Positions 1 through 7,386 of a stretch of DNA of 12,964 bases are shown here, one piece after another (the stretch's first letter is position 1; each line of letters starts with the position of its first letter). The stretch covers positions 1 through 12,964 of the forward strand of contig DATHET010000289.1 of the NCBI GenBank assembly GCA_035490315.1, read 5' to 3'. The notes under the pieces are model-generated. The model was not told the origin of the DNA, searched no databases, and worked only from the letters and a program-made list of their open reading frames with translations. The translations under genes and the position numbers were made by a program. This DNA comes from JADJQU01 sp035490315 (GTDB taxonomy: Bacteria > Planctomycetota > UBA1135 > GCA-002686595).

Positions 1-2
1 GT

Positions 3-458
3 TGCTTCAGCGGCGCCACGGCGTACTGCACGGCGAAGATCAATTCACTGGGGTGCGCGCCGACCATCAGCGCCTTCGGCACGGCTAGCGCGACCGCGGG
101 TTCGGGCTTCACGGTGACTGGCTCCAACGTGATCAACAACAAACCCGGCCTGCTGATCTACTCGAACACCGGTCGGGCAGCCGTTCCGTTCCTTGGCGGC
201 GTTCGCTGCATGAACGGACCCGTTCGTCGTTCCAGCGCGCTCAACTCGGGAGGCAATCCTCCGCCGAATGACTGCTCGGGCGTCTACTCGATCGACATGA
301 ATGCCTTTGCGGTCGGCGCGCTGGGCGGAATCCCCGCCGCGTACCTGACTGTCGCCGGCACCGTGGTCGACTGCCAGTTCTGGGGCCGTGACAATGGTTT
401 CCCGCCGCCGAACAACGCGACGTTGTCCGACGGGCTGGAGTACACGATCTGCCCTTGA
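3..458 (+). CDS. C-terminal end of a large secreted protein (5' truncated), Planctomycetota-type extracellular domain
   Basis: The reading frame is open from the left edge to the TGA at 456-458, so only the last 151 residues of a longer protein are visible. An internal GTG at 114 is not the true start, because the frame and the domain both continue upstream of it. The visible part is one domain rich in Gly, Ser, Asn and Pro. It has cysteines at regular intervals (YCTAK, LGCAP, VRCMN, NDCSG, VDCQF and the terminal ICP) and no membrane segment. The pattern SATAGSGF … NSGG … DCSGVYSIDMNAFA … FWGRD … LSDGLEYTICP resembles, from memory, a C-terminal domain shared by many large exported proteins of Planctomycetota. 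Such proteins usually have a signal peptide and beta-propeller or repeat regions upstream, but none of that is in view. The function is unknown; a structural or adhesive role at the cell surface is only a guess. A strong hairpin follows the stop. Confidence 0.75.
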   Translation, partial: CFSGATAYCTAKINSLGCAPTISAFGTASATAGSGFTVTGSNVINNKPGLLIYSNTGRAAVPFLGGVRCMNGPVRRSSALNSGGNPPPNDCSGVYSIDMNAFAVGALGGIPAAYLTVAGTVVDCQFWGRDNGFPPPNNATLSDGLEYTICP

Positions 459-498
459 TCGGGACCGAGCGGCTCGCCGGGGTGGCTAGCCGATGAAA

Positions 499-539
499 CC
501 GGGGTCGGCCGCGCGAGCCGCGGCCGACCCCGGCACTTT
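499..539 (+). terminator. Strong GC hairpin, probable transcription terminator after the secreted-protein gene
   Basis: Bases 499-513 and 519-533 are perfectly complementary: a 15-bp GC-rich stem containing GGGGTCGGCCGCG and its complement, closing a 5-base loop CGAGC at 514-518. It begins 40 bases after the stop codon at 458. The 3' side continues CACTTTC, so the usual run of U is short. The 5' side carries GAAACC, which reads GGTTTC on the other strand. The stem alone is strong enough to pause polymerase, and its place between two plus-strand genes fits an intrinsic terminator. The weak T tract keeps the call moderate. Confidence 0.6.
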
Positions 540-643
540 CAGCGGCCGAATCCGCCTGAAGCCGGATCCTGCACCTTCGAGTGGCGTGCTCGGCTCATTA
601 CACTGTCGAGCGCGCGCAAGGACCGAAGATCGCGCGCCCATCG

Positions 644-2605
644 ATGATCCGACACCTGTTGCTCTCCATTCCCCTCCTGCTTTCCTGCCTTGGCGGCGTC
701 GGCCTGGCCCAGGAGACTTCGCCACCCTCGCGCGACCTGCTGCTCGAGCTGACCGCCCAGCCGCGGCTCGCGGGGACCAGCGGCTCGCTGCGCGCCGCGC
801 GTTTCGTCGGCGGCGTGCTCGAGCGCGCGGGCTGGAGCGTCGAGTACGACGAACGCGAAGTCCTGCTCTCGATGCTGCACGGCGTCGATTTCCTCGTGTT
901 CGCCGACGAGAAGGCGACGGATCCGCTGGTCGAGCGCCACGAGCGCTTCGACCCCGACGCGAATCCGCCCGGTGACGTGCCTCAATACTCGGCCTGGTCC
1001 GCGAGCGGAAAAGTGCGCGGCAAGGTCGTCGACGCCGGGCGCGGTCTGCGCGCGGACTTCGAGCGCTTGAAATCTCTCGGCGTCGATCTCCACGGCACGA
1101 TCGCGCTGGTGCGCTACGGCGGCAGCTACCGCGGCGTGAAAGTCGACCTGGCGAGCGAATTCGGCTGCGGCGGCGTGCTGCTCTTCGGCGATCCGGCCGA
1201 CGACGGCGCGGGCAAGGGCGCGGCCTGGCCCGTGGGCCCCTGGAAACCGGACACGGCGGCGCAGCGCGGCTCGATTTCGCCGATGGGCCGGGCTCCCGGC
1301 GATCCGACCACGCCGGGATTCGGCTCGCCCAAGGCCGGCCACCGTGCTCCGCGCACCTCGATGAACGAGGTCAACGAGAAGCTGCCGCGCGTGCCCTGCA
1401 TCCCGATCGGCGCGCGCGAAGCCCTGCTGTTGATCGACGGCTTGCGCGAGGTGGCCGCGGCGACGAGCGACGCGAAGCCTCGACGCATCGGCCCGGGTCC
1501 GATCGAGGTCGAGCTCACTGTCGATGCGCCGCGCGAGCTGCGCACGATTCGCAACGTGATCGCGAGCATGCCCGGAGTCGACCAGGAGCTGGTGATCGCC
1601 GGCAATCACCGCGACGCCTGGGTGCGCGGAGCCAACGACGCAGGCTCCGGAACCGTCGCGTTGCTGCGCGCGGCGCAGCACCTCGGCGAGCGCGTGCGCG
1701 GCGGCTGGAAGCCGGCTCACACCGTGCTGCTCGGATTCTGGGACGCGGAAGAATTCGGCCTGATCGGCTCGACCGAGTGGGGCGAAGCCAATTCCGAGCG
1801 TCTGAGCCGCGACGCGCTGGTTTACATCAACGCGGACACGGCCGTCGGCGGGACGAAGTTCAACGCCTCCGGCTCGCCGGGACTCTTGAACAGCCTGCTC
1901 GCCGTGCTCGACCGCGTCCCTGGCGCGACCGGCGAGACCACGCTCGGCAGCGAATGGCGCGCGAGCTTCAAGGATCGCGCGCCGAGCTTCGACCTGCCCG
2001 GCTCGGGCTCGGATTTCGCGGTGTTCCTCCACCACCTCGCCGTGCCGGTGATCGATTTCGGCTTCGGCGGCAACAGCGGCGGCCAGTACCACACGCACTT
2101 CGACGATTTCGCGATGGTCGACCGCTACCTCGATCCCGGTTTCGTCGGGCACGAGCTGGCCGGTCGCTTCGTGGCCGAGCTGCTCGCCACCTACGCCGAT
2201 CGCGAGGACGGAGGTTTCGACAACGCCGAGGCCGCGCGGGCGATGGCCGAGCTGGTGCGCGCCGCGGGGCGCGAGGGCGCCGAGGGCAAGTCCTGGCTCG
2301 GGGCGGAGCGCGCGGAACCCCTCGCCGCCGCGTTCGACGAGCTCGTGAAGGCCGTGGAGGCCAACGCGACTGCCGGCGGGCCGCGGATCTATTCGGCGCT
2401 CGCCGAAGAAAAAGGCCTCGCGGGTCGGCCCTGGTATCGCAATCAGCTCTGGGCGCCGGGCCTCGAGACGGGCTACAGCTCCGAGACCTTTCCGAATCTG
2501 CGCGCGGCCTCGCAGCGCGGCGCGGGCTTCCTCGAGCTGGAGATGAAGCGCCTGCTTGCGCGCGTCGCGGCGGCGACCGCGGCCTGGAAAGCAGCTCCGC
2601 GTTGA
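644..2605 (+). CDS. Exported M28 zinc metallopeptidase, glutamate carboxypeptidase II / transferrin receptor-like
   Basis: This 653-residue protein has the full architecture of the glutamate carboxypeptidase II (NAALADase/PSMA) branch of peptidase family M28. A signal peptide (MIRHLLLSIPLLLSCLGGVGLAQ) comes first, then a protease-associated (PA) region at about residues 110-205, the zinc peptidase domain at about 290-510, and a transferrin-receptor-like dimerisation region at about 530-650 (GLAGRPWYRNQ … ETFPNL). All two-zinc ligands and the catalytic Glu can be matched to human GCPII with identical spacing: H322, D332 (bridging), E369 (general base), E370, D398 and H483. The Lys that grips the glutamate side chain in GCPII (Lys699) appears to be Gly610 here, while the next Tyr (611) is kept, so the substrate may differ. 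ATG 644 was chosen because the signal peptide starts there; an in-frame ATG at 581 would bury it. A weak -10-like TACACT lies at 599-604. No strong ribosome binding site is seen. It probably acts in the periplasm or outside the cell on peptides, and is co-transcribed with the ABC exporter 10 bases downstream. Confidence 0.9.
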   Translation: MIRHLLLSIPLLLSCLGGVGLAQETSPPSRDLLLELTAQPRLAGTSGSLRAARFVGGVLERAGWSVEYDEREVLLSMLHGVDFLVFADEKATDPLVERHERFDPDANPPGDVPQYSAWSASGKVRGKVVDAGRGLRADFERLKSLGVDLHGTIALVRYGGSYRGVKVDLASEFGCGGVLLFGDPADDGAGKGAAWPVGPWKPDTAAQRGSISPMGRAPGDPTTPGFGSPKAGHRAPRTSMNEVNEKLPRVPCIPIGAREALLLIDGLREVAAATSDAKPRRIGPGPIEVELTVDAPRELRTIRNVIASMPGVDQELVIAGNHRDAWVRGANDAGSGTVALLRAAQHLGERVRGGWKPAHTVLLGFWDAEEFGLIGSTEWGEANSERLSRDALVYINADTAVGGTKFNASGSPGLLNSLLAVLDRVPGATGETTLGSEWRASFKDRAPSFDLPGSGSDFAVFLHHLAVPVIDFGFGGNSGGQYHTHFDDFAMVDRYLDPGFVGHELAGRFVAELLATYADREDGGFDNAEAARAMAELVRAAGREGAEGKSWLGAERAEPLAAAFDELVKAVEANATAGGPRIYSALAEEKGLAGRPWYRNQLWAPGLETGYSSETFPNLRAASQRGAGFLELEMKRLLARVAAATAAWKAAPR

Positions 2606-2615
2606 GCGATCGGCC

Positions 2616-4358
2616 GTGAGTCCGCTCGCCGCATCGTTTCGACGCTTCCTGCGCTACAAGCGACCGCTGGCGCTGGGAATCCTCTGCGTGCCGCTGTCGT
2701 CACTCGGCGATATCTGGATCACCAAGCTGATCGGCGACGCGCTCGACAAGCTGCGCACGGGCAGCGACGCGGCTTTCCTCGCCGGACTCTTCTGGCTGCT
2801 GCTCGCGATCGCTTTCGGCCGCGGCGTGTTCCGCTTCCTGCAGCGCTGGTGGATCGTGTGCGTCTCGCGCTACGTCGAGAACGACCTCAAGCAGGCCTTG
2901 TTCGACAAGCTGACGCGGCTCTCGTTCACCTTCCACAACAAGAGCCGCTCCGGAGATCTGGTCAGCCGCCTGACTTCCGACGTCGAGAACGTGCGCATGT
3001 TCCTCGGGCCGGGCTTGATGTACACGCTCGGCGCGCTGGTGATGATTCCGGTCAGCCTGGGATATCTCCTGGTGCTCAATGCACCGCTCGCCCTCGCGAT
3101 GGTCGTGCCCCTGGCGATCATGGGCCTGGGCATGAAGCTGCTCTCGCCCAGGCTCAACCGACATTCCGTCGCGGTGCAGGAAAGCCTGGCCGAGATCTCG
3201 AGCCGCGCTCAGGAGAATTTCGCAGGGATCCGCGTGGTCAAGGGCTACGGCCGCGAGGCCCAGCAGATCGCGCGCTTCGACCGCGTGTCGCGCCAGACCA
3301 TGGGGCACCAGATCGAGCTCGGCCGCGCGCGCGGCATCACCCACGCGATCACCTGGGGCGCGAAGGACATGACCTTCGTGCCGATCCTGCTGGTCGGCGG
3401 TTGGGCGATGATCGACCAGAAGCTCGCCGCCGGCGACGTGTTCAAGTTCATCGATCTGACGTTCAAGGTCTTCTGGCCGATCATCGCCGTGGGATGGATG
3501 GCCGGAATCTTCCCGCGCGCGCGAGTCAGCGCGACGCGCATCGAGGAATTGCTCGCCACCGAATCGGAAGTGCCCGAGGTCGCTTCGCCGCGCGAAATCG
3601 CGAACCTGCGCGGCGCACTGGAATTGCGCGACGTCTCTTTCCGCTACGAAGCCGGCGAGCGAGACGCGATCAGCCATGTGTCGATCCACGTGCCGGCGGG
3701 GAGCGTGCTCGGGATCGTCGGCCCGACGGGCTCGGGAAAGACGACGTTGATCAATCTGCTGGCGCGGCTCTTCGAGGCCCAGGGCTCGATCGAGCTCGAT
3801 GGCGTGCCGATCCGCGAGCTTTCGCTGACACGGCTGCGCAGCGCGCTGGGCTACGTGCCCCAGGATGGGTTCCTGTTCTCGGAGACGTTTCGCGAAAACG
3901 TCGGCTTCGGCTCGGACACTCCGCTGACGGACGAGCAGCTGACCAAGCTCTGCGCCCAGGCGATGCTGACCGAAGAAGTCGCCAGTTTCCCGGATGGTTT
4001 CGATCAATTGATCGGCGAACGCGGCGTGACTTTGTCCGGCGGACAGCGCCAGCGAACGTGCATCGCCCGCGCCCTGGCTCGCGACCCGCGCGTGCTCGTG
4101 CTCGACGACGCACTGTCCGCGGTCGACACCGAGACCGAGTCGAAGCTCGTGCGCAACCTCAAGAGCGCGGGCGAGGGCCGCACGGTGGTGATCACGGCCC
4201 ACCGGCTTTCGACCGTGCGCCATGCCGACCGCATCGTCGTGCTCGACGAGGGACGCGCCGTGCTGCAAGGCACGCACGACGAATTGCTCGCGCAGCCGGG
4301 CTGGTACCGCGACACCTGGGCGCGCCAGCAAGCTCAGGAGGAGCTCTCGGAACTGTGA
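2616..4358 (+). CDS. ABC exporter half-transporter with degenerate Walker B (MdlA/BmrC-like subunit)
   Basis: This 580-residue protein has an N-terminal type IV ABC exporter membrane domain of about six helices (residues about 10-310) and a C-terminal nucleotide-binding domain (about 325-575). Visible motifs are Walker A GPTGSGKTT (369-377, Lys375), a Q-loop in VPQDG, the canonical signature LSGGQ (473-477), Walker B VLVLDD with Asp498 where the catalytic Glu normally sits, D-loop SAVD, and switch His529 (TAHRLST). Asp in place of Glu marks the degenerate ATP site of heterodimeric exporters such as BmrC (YheI) and TM287. The partner is the next gene, which overlaps by 4 bases. GTG 2616 was chosen, 10 bases after the peptidase stop, because it begins directly before the first cytosolic segment. 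The in-frame ATG at 2556 would overlap the peptidase coding end by 50 bases. It is an inner-membrane protein that uses ATP to export an unknown substrate (drug, lipid or peptide). Confidence 0.92.
   Translation: MSPLAASFRRFLRYKRPLALGILCVPLSSLGDIWITKLIGDALDKLRTGSDAAFLAGLFWLLLAIAFGRGVFRFLQRWWIVCVSRYVENDLKQALFDKLTRLSFTFHNKSRSGDLVSRLTSDVENVRMFLGPGLMYTLGALVMIPVSLGYLLVLNAPLALAMVVPLAIMGLGMKLLSPRLNRHSVAVQESLAEISSRAQENFAGIRVVKGYGREAQQIARFDRVSRQTMGHQIELGRARGITHAITWGAKDMTFVPILLVGGWAMIDQKLAAGDVFKFIDLTFKVFWPIIAVGWMAGIFPRARVSATRIEELLATESEVPEVASPREIANLRGALELRDVSFRYEAGERDAISHVSIHVPAGSVLGIVGPTGSGKTTLINLLARLFEAQGSIELDGVPIRELSLTRLRSALGYVPQDGFLFSETFRENVGFGSDTPLTDEQLTKLCAQAMLTEEVASFPDGFDQLIGERGVTLSGGQRQRTCIARALARDPRVLVLDDALSAVDTETESKLVRNLKSAGEGRTVVITAHRLSTVRHADRIVVLDEGRAVLQGTHDELLAQPGWYRDTWARQQAQEELSEL
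4336..4343 (+). promoter_or_regulatory. Shine-Dalgarno sequence AGGAGGAG for the second ABC subunit
   Basis: AGGAGGAG lies inside the last codons of the upstream ABC gene, 11 bases before GTG 4355. That GTG shares bases with the upstream TGA (GTGA). This supports translational coupling and equal production of the two half-transporters. A second, shorter GGAG at 4369-4372 sits 6 bases before ATG 4379, so that ATG remains an alternative start. Confidence 0.55.
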
Positions 4359-6241
4359 AAAGCCCCGCGGAGAAATCGATGCGCAAGCATGCCGATCCCA
4401 GGGTCTCGGCGAGCAAGACCGCTGGCGAAAAGGACCACCTCGACGAGCTGACCGCGACCAAGGGCTGGGACACTTCGTTGGTCGGACGATTGATCGTCGA
4501 GGTCCGCCAGCACAAGTGGCTGTTCCTCGGCTCGTTCGGCGTGCTCAGCGTGCTCTTCGGCCTGGAGCTGCTCGGCCCCTGGCTCCTGCGCGGCGCGATC
4601 GACGGGCCGGTGAACCAGGCCATCGCGGCCAGGAGCGCGGGCTCCGAGGTCGATGTGAGTCATCTGCGCCAATCCCTGTGGTGGTGGGCCCTCGCCTACG
4701 TCGCGGTGGCCGCGGTGTCGACCGGATTCCGCTACCTCGAGATCTCGTTCCTCAACCGCACGGGGCAAGCGGCGATCACCGATTTCCGCCACAAGCTCTT
4801 CTCGCACCTGCAGCGCCTGGACCTCGCCTACTTCGACCGCGTGCCGACAGGCTCGCTGGTCACGCGCGTCACCAGCGACGTCGAGAACCTCAACGAGATG
4901 TTCACCTCGGGCCTCGTCGTGCTCGGCTTCGATTTGATCAAGATCCTCGCCCTGCTCGGCGTGCTCTTCGCGATCCACTGGAAGCTCGCGCTGGTGGTGC
5001 TCGCGATGATGCCGCTGTTGATCGGCGTGTCGATGGTGTTCCGCGGCGGAGCCCGCGACGCGCACCGCATGGTTCGCGCCAGGCTCGCGCGCTTGAACGG
5101 TTATCTGCAGGAAGTGCTCAGCGGAATTCGCGTGGTGCAGGTCTTCCGCCGCGAAGCACGCGTTTCCGCGCGCTTCGGCGAGCTGCTCAAGAGCTATCTC
5201 GCCGCCAACGTGCGCACGATCCTGCTCTTTGCCCTGTTCTTCCCCGTGCTCGATTTCGTGGTCAACGCGGTGCAGGGCGCGACGGTGTGGGTCGGCGGGA
5301 TCGAGATCGCGGGGACGATCCTGACCTACGGCGTGTTCTTCCAGTTCTGGCTGTACGTGAACCTGCTGCTCAACCCCGTGCGCGAGCTCGGCGAGCGCTA
5401 CAACGTGCTGCAGAGCGCCTTCGCCTCCGCGGAGCGGATCTTCGCGGTGATCGACACGAAGCCCAGCGTGAGAGAGCCTGATCCGGCGAAGCGCGTCGAA
5501 TTGCGTGCCGACGCTCCGTGCCACGTGCGCTTCGAGGAAGTCTCGTTCGGCTACGTCCCCGGCGTCGAGGTGATCGACAAAGTCAGCTTCGAGATCCCGC
5601 CCGGAGCCACGGTCGCCGTGGTCGGCGCGACGGGTGCCGGCAAATCGACTCTGGTCAATCTGCTTCTGCGCTTCTACGACCCGACCCACGGCCGGATCAC
5701 GATCGACGGAGTCGACCTGCGCGATTTCGATTTGATGAGTCTTCGCCGCCACGTCGGCCTCGTGCTGCAGGAGGACTTCCTCTTCGCGGGCACCGTGCGG
5801 GAGAACCTCGCGATGGAGCGCGAGTGGGTCGGCGAGGAGCAGCTCGAGCTCGCTCTCGAGAACAGCCAGGCCCGCGACGTCATCGAAGCGCGCGTCGGAG
5901 GCCTGGACGCGGCCGTCGCCGAGCGCGGAGCCACGTTCTCGACCGGCGAGCGGCAGTTGATCGCCATCGCGCGCGCCCTCGCCGGCAATCCGAGCCTGGT
6001 GATCCTCGACGAGGCGACCGCCAGCGTCGATTCCGGCGTCGAGGCTCAGATCGAGGAAGCCCAGCGCAACCTGGTGCGCGAGAAGTCCTCGCTGGTGATC
6101 GCGCACCGCCTCTCGACCGTGCGCCGCTCCGACGAAATCCTCGTGATGCACCGCGGCCAGCTGCGCGAACGCGGCACCCACGAGCAGCTGCTCGAGCAGA
6201 GCGGCATCTACGCGCGGCTGTACAAGCTGCAGTTCGCCTGA
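4355..6241 (+). CDS. ABC exporter half-transporter with degenerate signature motif (MdlB/BmrD-like subunit)
   Basis: The protein is 628 residues from GTG 4355, or 620 from ATG 4379. A charged cytosolic N-terminus of about 55 residues precedes a six-helix ABC exporter membrane domain (about 55-360). The nucleotide-binding domain occupies about 375-625. Motifs are Walker A GATGAGKST (424-432, Lys430), a Q-loop in VLQEDFLF, signature FSTGERQ (528-534) in place of LSGGQRQ, Walker B VILDEA with intact catalytic Glu553, D-loop ASVD and switch His584. In BmrD/YheH- and MdlB-type subunits the signature is also non-canonical while Walker B is intact. This is the exact complement of the upstream subunit, so the two should form one consensus and one degenerate ATP site. 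The GTGA overlap and the AGGAGGAG at 4336-4343 support coupled translation. The gene ends 40 bases before the convergent PIN gene, and no clear terminator hairpin is visible in that gap. Confidence 0.93.
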   Translation: MKSPAEKSMRKHADPRVSASKTAGEKDHLDELTATKGWDTSLVGRLIVEVRQHKWLFLGSFGVLSVLFGLELLGPWLLRGAIDGPVNQAIAARSAGSEVDVSHLRQSLWWWALAYVAVAAVSTGFRYLEISFLNRTGQAAITDFRHKLFSHLQRLDLAYFDRVPTGSLVTRVTSDVENLNEMFTSGLVVLGFDLIKILALLGVLFAIHWKLALVVLAMMPLLIGVSMVFRGGARDAHRMVRARLARLNGYLQEVLSGIRVVQVFRREARVSARFGELLKSYLAANVRTILLFALFFPVLDFVVNAVQGATVWVGGIEIAGTILTYGVFFQFWLYVNLLLNPVRELGERYNVLQSAFASAERIFAVIDTKPSVREPDPAKRVELRADAPCHVRFEEVSFGYVPGVEVIDKVSFEIPPGATVAVVGATGAGKSTLVNLLLRFYDPTHGRITIDGVDLRDFDLMSLRRHVGLVLQEDFLFAGTVRENLAMEREWVGEEQLELALENSQARDVIEARVGGLDAAVAERGATFSTGERQLIAIARALAGNPSLVILDEATASVDSGVEAQIEEAQRNLVREKSSLVIAHRLSTVRRSDEILVMHRGQLRERGTHEQLLEQSGIYARLYKLQFA

Positions 6242-6281
6242 TCCGACGCCGCTCCTCGGGCGGGTGTGCCTCCTAACTACC

Positions 6282-6746
6282 TCAGGACTTCTCTTCCTGG
6301 ACAGGCTCGAAGCATAGAGCACCTTCAGCCCGGGCTACCGCTACGAGCTGCTGGTCGGAACAGACGAATACCGTGGTCGCCCCTCGCGTCTGATCTTGGA
6401 GCTGCAGGAATCCAGACAGTTGCAGCGCGTCGTATGCGCGTAGCGGATGCTTATCGATCAACTGCGCAGCACGGGAAATCACGGAGTCGTCGACGGGTTG
6501 CACGGAAAAGAAATCGCGCAAATCGGTGTCGACCTGCGCAAGAACCTTCGACGCCGTGGCTTCCGAGAGATCGCGCGAGCGTTGGCGCCGGCGCAACGCT
6601 GCCCTGCACTCGACTCTAGCCAGGGAGAGCACCGTAAAGCGCGTCTCAGCCTTCCCAGCCAGATCGAGCATCGCGTCGGTGCCCGGCTCTCGAATGTACA
6701 GCTTGACGAGCGCACTCGAATCGAGGAAATGGACGTGCTGACTCAT
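6282..6746 (-). CDS. PIN-domain ribonuclease, VapC-like toxin
   Basis: This 154-residue protein covers a complete PIN domain, the usual size for VapC toxins (about 130-150). The four acidic metal-binding positions are present: Asp9 in FLDSSALVKLY, Glu46 in ARVECRAA, Asp106 in RAYDALQL, and Asp131 in CSDQQLVAVA. Members of this family coordinate Mg2+/Mn2+ and cut RNA (tRNA, rRNA or mRNA) as growth-inhibiting toxins. The target here cannot be told from sequence. ATG 6746 overlaps the stop of the upstream 212-residue gene as ATGA, typical of a toxin gene translated after its antitoxin. No separate Shine-Dalgarno is obvious, so its expression may depend on the upstream gene. GC content is visibly lower than in the flanking operons, which suggests acquisition by transfer. 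All key residues being intact argues for an active enzyme. Confidence 0.85.
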   Translation of the reverse strand: MSQHVHFLDSSALVKLYIREPGTDAMLDLAGKAETRFTVLSLARVECRAALRRRQRSRDLSEATASKVLAQVDTDLRDFFSVQPVDDSVISRAAQLIDKHPLRAYDALQLSGFLQLQDQTRGATTVFVCSDQQLVAVARAEGALCFEPVQEEKS

Positions 6747-7381
6747 CTGCGATCACGGATGATCGACTCGGACAGCGGCTCTCCCCTGATTTCCATCGGC
6801 ATGAAACGCGCGGCGGCGCCGCCGAGTTCGAGCAGTCGACGGACCTCCGGGTGTTCCCGGGAGATCGAGAGTGTTGCAGTGGGGAACGCGGGGTTCTTCG
6901 GATTCTCGACCTTGTTGGTCTGCAACCAGCCACCTGCGACCAGGCGCTGGAGAGTCTCCTGGGTTTCCTCCCGCGAGTACTTCCAGATTCGTCCGGGCAG
7001 GTAGCTGTCCACGAACCACTTCCACGCAATGAACCGCTTTCCAGGAACACGCTCAGCTGCGTCGAGTTCGAGGATCAAACTTCGGACCTGAGGAGTGACT
7101 TGTTCGCTCGTCGATGTCGAATCGCGCACGGCGTACTCCACCCAAATCCCACAAGCTCCGGGCACCCAGCTGGCCACGGAAGCCGACGACTTGATCTGGC
7201 GATCGTTTTCCACGTGCCGCATCGAGACCTTCGCCGCGAGCTCCTCCGGCGGAGCAAGGTGGGCGAGCACGGCGAGCTCGGGTGGAAGTCGTCCTTCACG
7301 ACTGAGCATCGGAATCAGATCGATCGCTTGGGAAATAGCCGCTTGCAGGTCCTCGATGGTAGTGAGCCTGGACTTTATCAT
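6743..7381 (-). CDS. Unrecognised 212-residue protein paired with the PIN nuclease; candidate antitoxin/regulator
   Basis: I do not recognise this family. It sits directly upstream of the PIN toxin gene with a 4-bp ATGA overlap, the place normally taken by a VapB antitoxin of about 70-90 residues, but it is much longer. The N-terminal third is helical and acidic (TTIEDLQAAISQAIDLIP … PPEELAAKV). The C-terminal part, about residues 125-200, could fold as a winged helix. It has a helix FIAWKWFVDSYLP, a possible recognition helix SREETQETLQRLVAGG, a turn, and a strand-rich Pro/Asn wing (NPKNPAFPTATLSIS) before a last helix HPEVRRLLEL. This winged-helix reading is inference from pattern only. If right, the protein could bind its own promoter and neutralise the nuclease. 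ATG 7381 is the first start after an AT-rich leader. No Shine-Dalgarno is visible, so a leaderless or short-leader transcript is possible. Lower GC than the neighbours suggests transfer together with the PIN gene. Confidence 0.7.
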   Translation of the reverse strand: MIKSRLTTIEDLQAAISQAIDLIPMLSREGRLPPELAVLAHLAPPEELAAKVSMRHVENDRQIKSSASVASWVPGACGIWVEYAVRDSTSTSEQVTPQVRSLILELDAAERVPGKRFIAWKWFVDSYLPGRIWKYSREETQETLQRLVAGGWLQTNKVENPKNPAFPTATLSISREHPEVRRLLELGGAAARFMPMEIRGEPLSESIIRDRR

Positions 7382-7386
7382 GTTAA

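Noticed and set aside
539..2152. Minus-strand open frame of 537 codons opposite the M28 peptidase gene
   Set aside because: It is exactly antisense to a gene with all catalytic residues in place. Its product is a low-complexity mix of Arg, Ala, His and Glu typical of the reverse frame of high-GC coding DNA.
2700..4331. Minus-strand open frame of 543 codons opposite the first ABC subunit
   Set aside because: It is antisense to a well-supported ABC exporter. The translation is rich in His, Arg, Asp and Gln with no recognisable domain.
2849..4354. Plus-strand extension of the second ABC subunit into a 1130-residue fusion
   Set aside because: The first ~500 codons are an Arg/Ala/Pro-rich out-of-frame reading of the first ABC gene. 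The real protein begins near 4355-4379 with a ribosome binding site.
6242..6281. Bidirectional terminator between the convergent ABC and PIN genes
   Set aside because: The 40-base gap shows no convincing stem or T tract on either strand.
4334..6322. Minus-strand open frame of 662 codons opposite the second ABC subunit
   Set aside because: It has the same antisense shadow signature, caused by lack of stop codons in GC-rich DNA.
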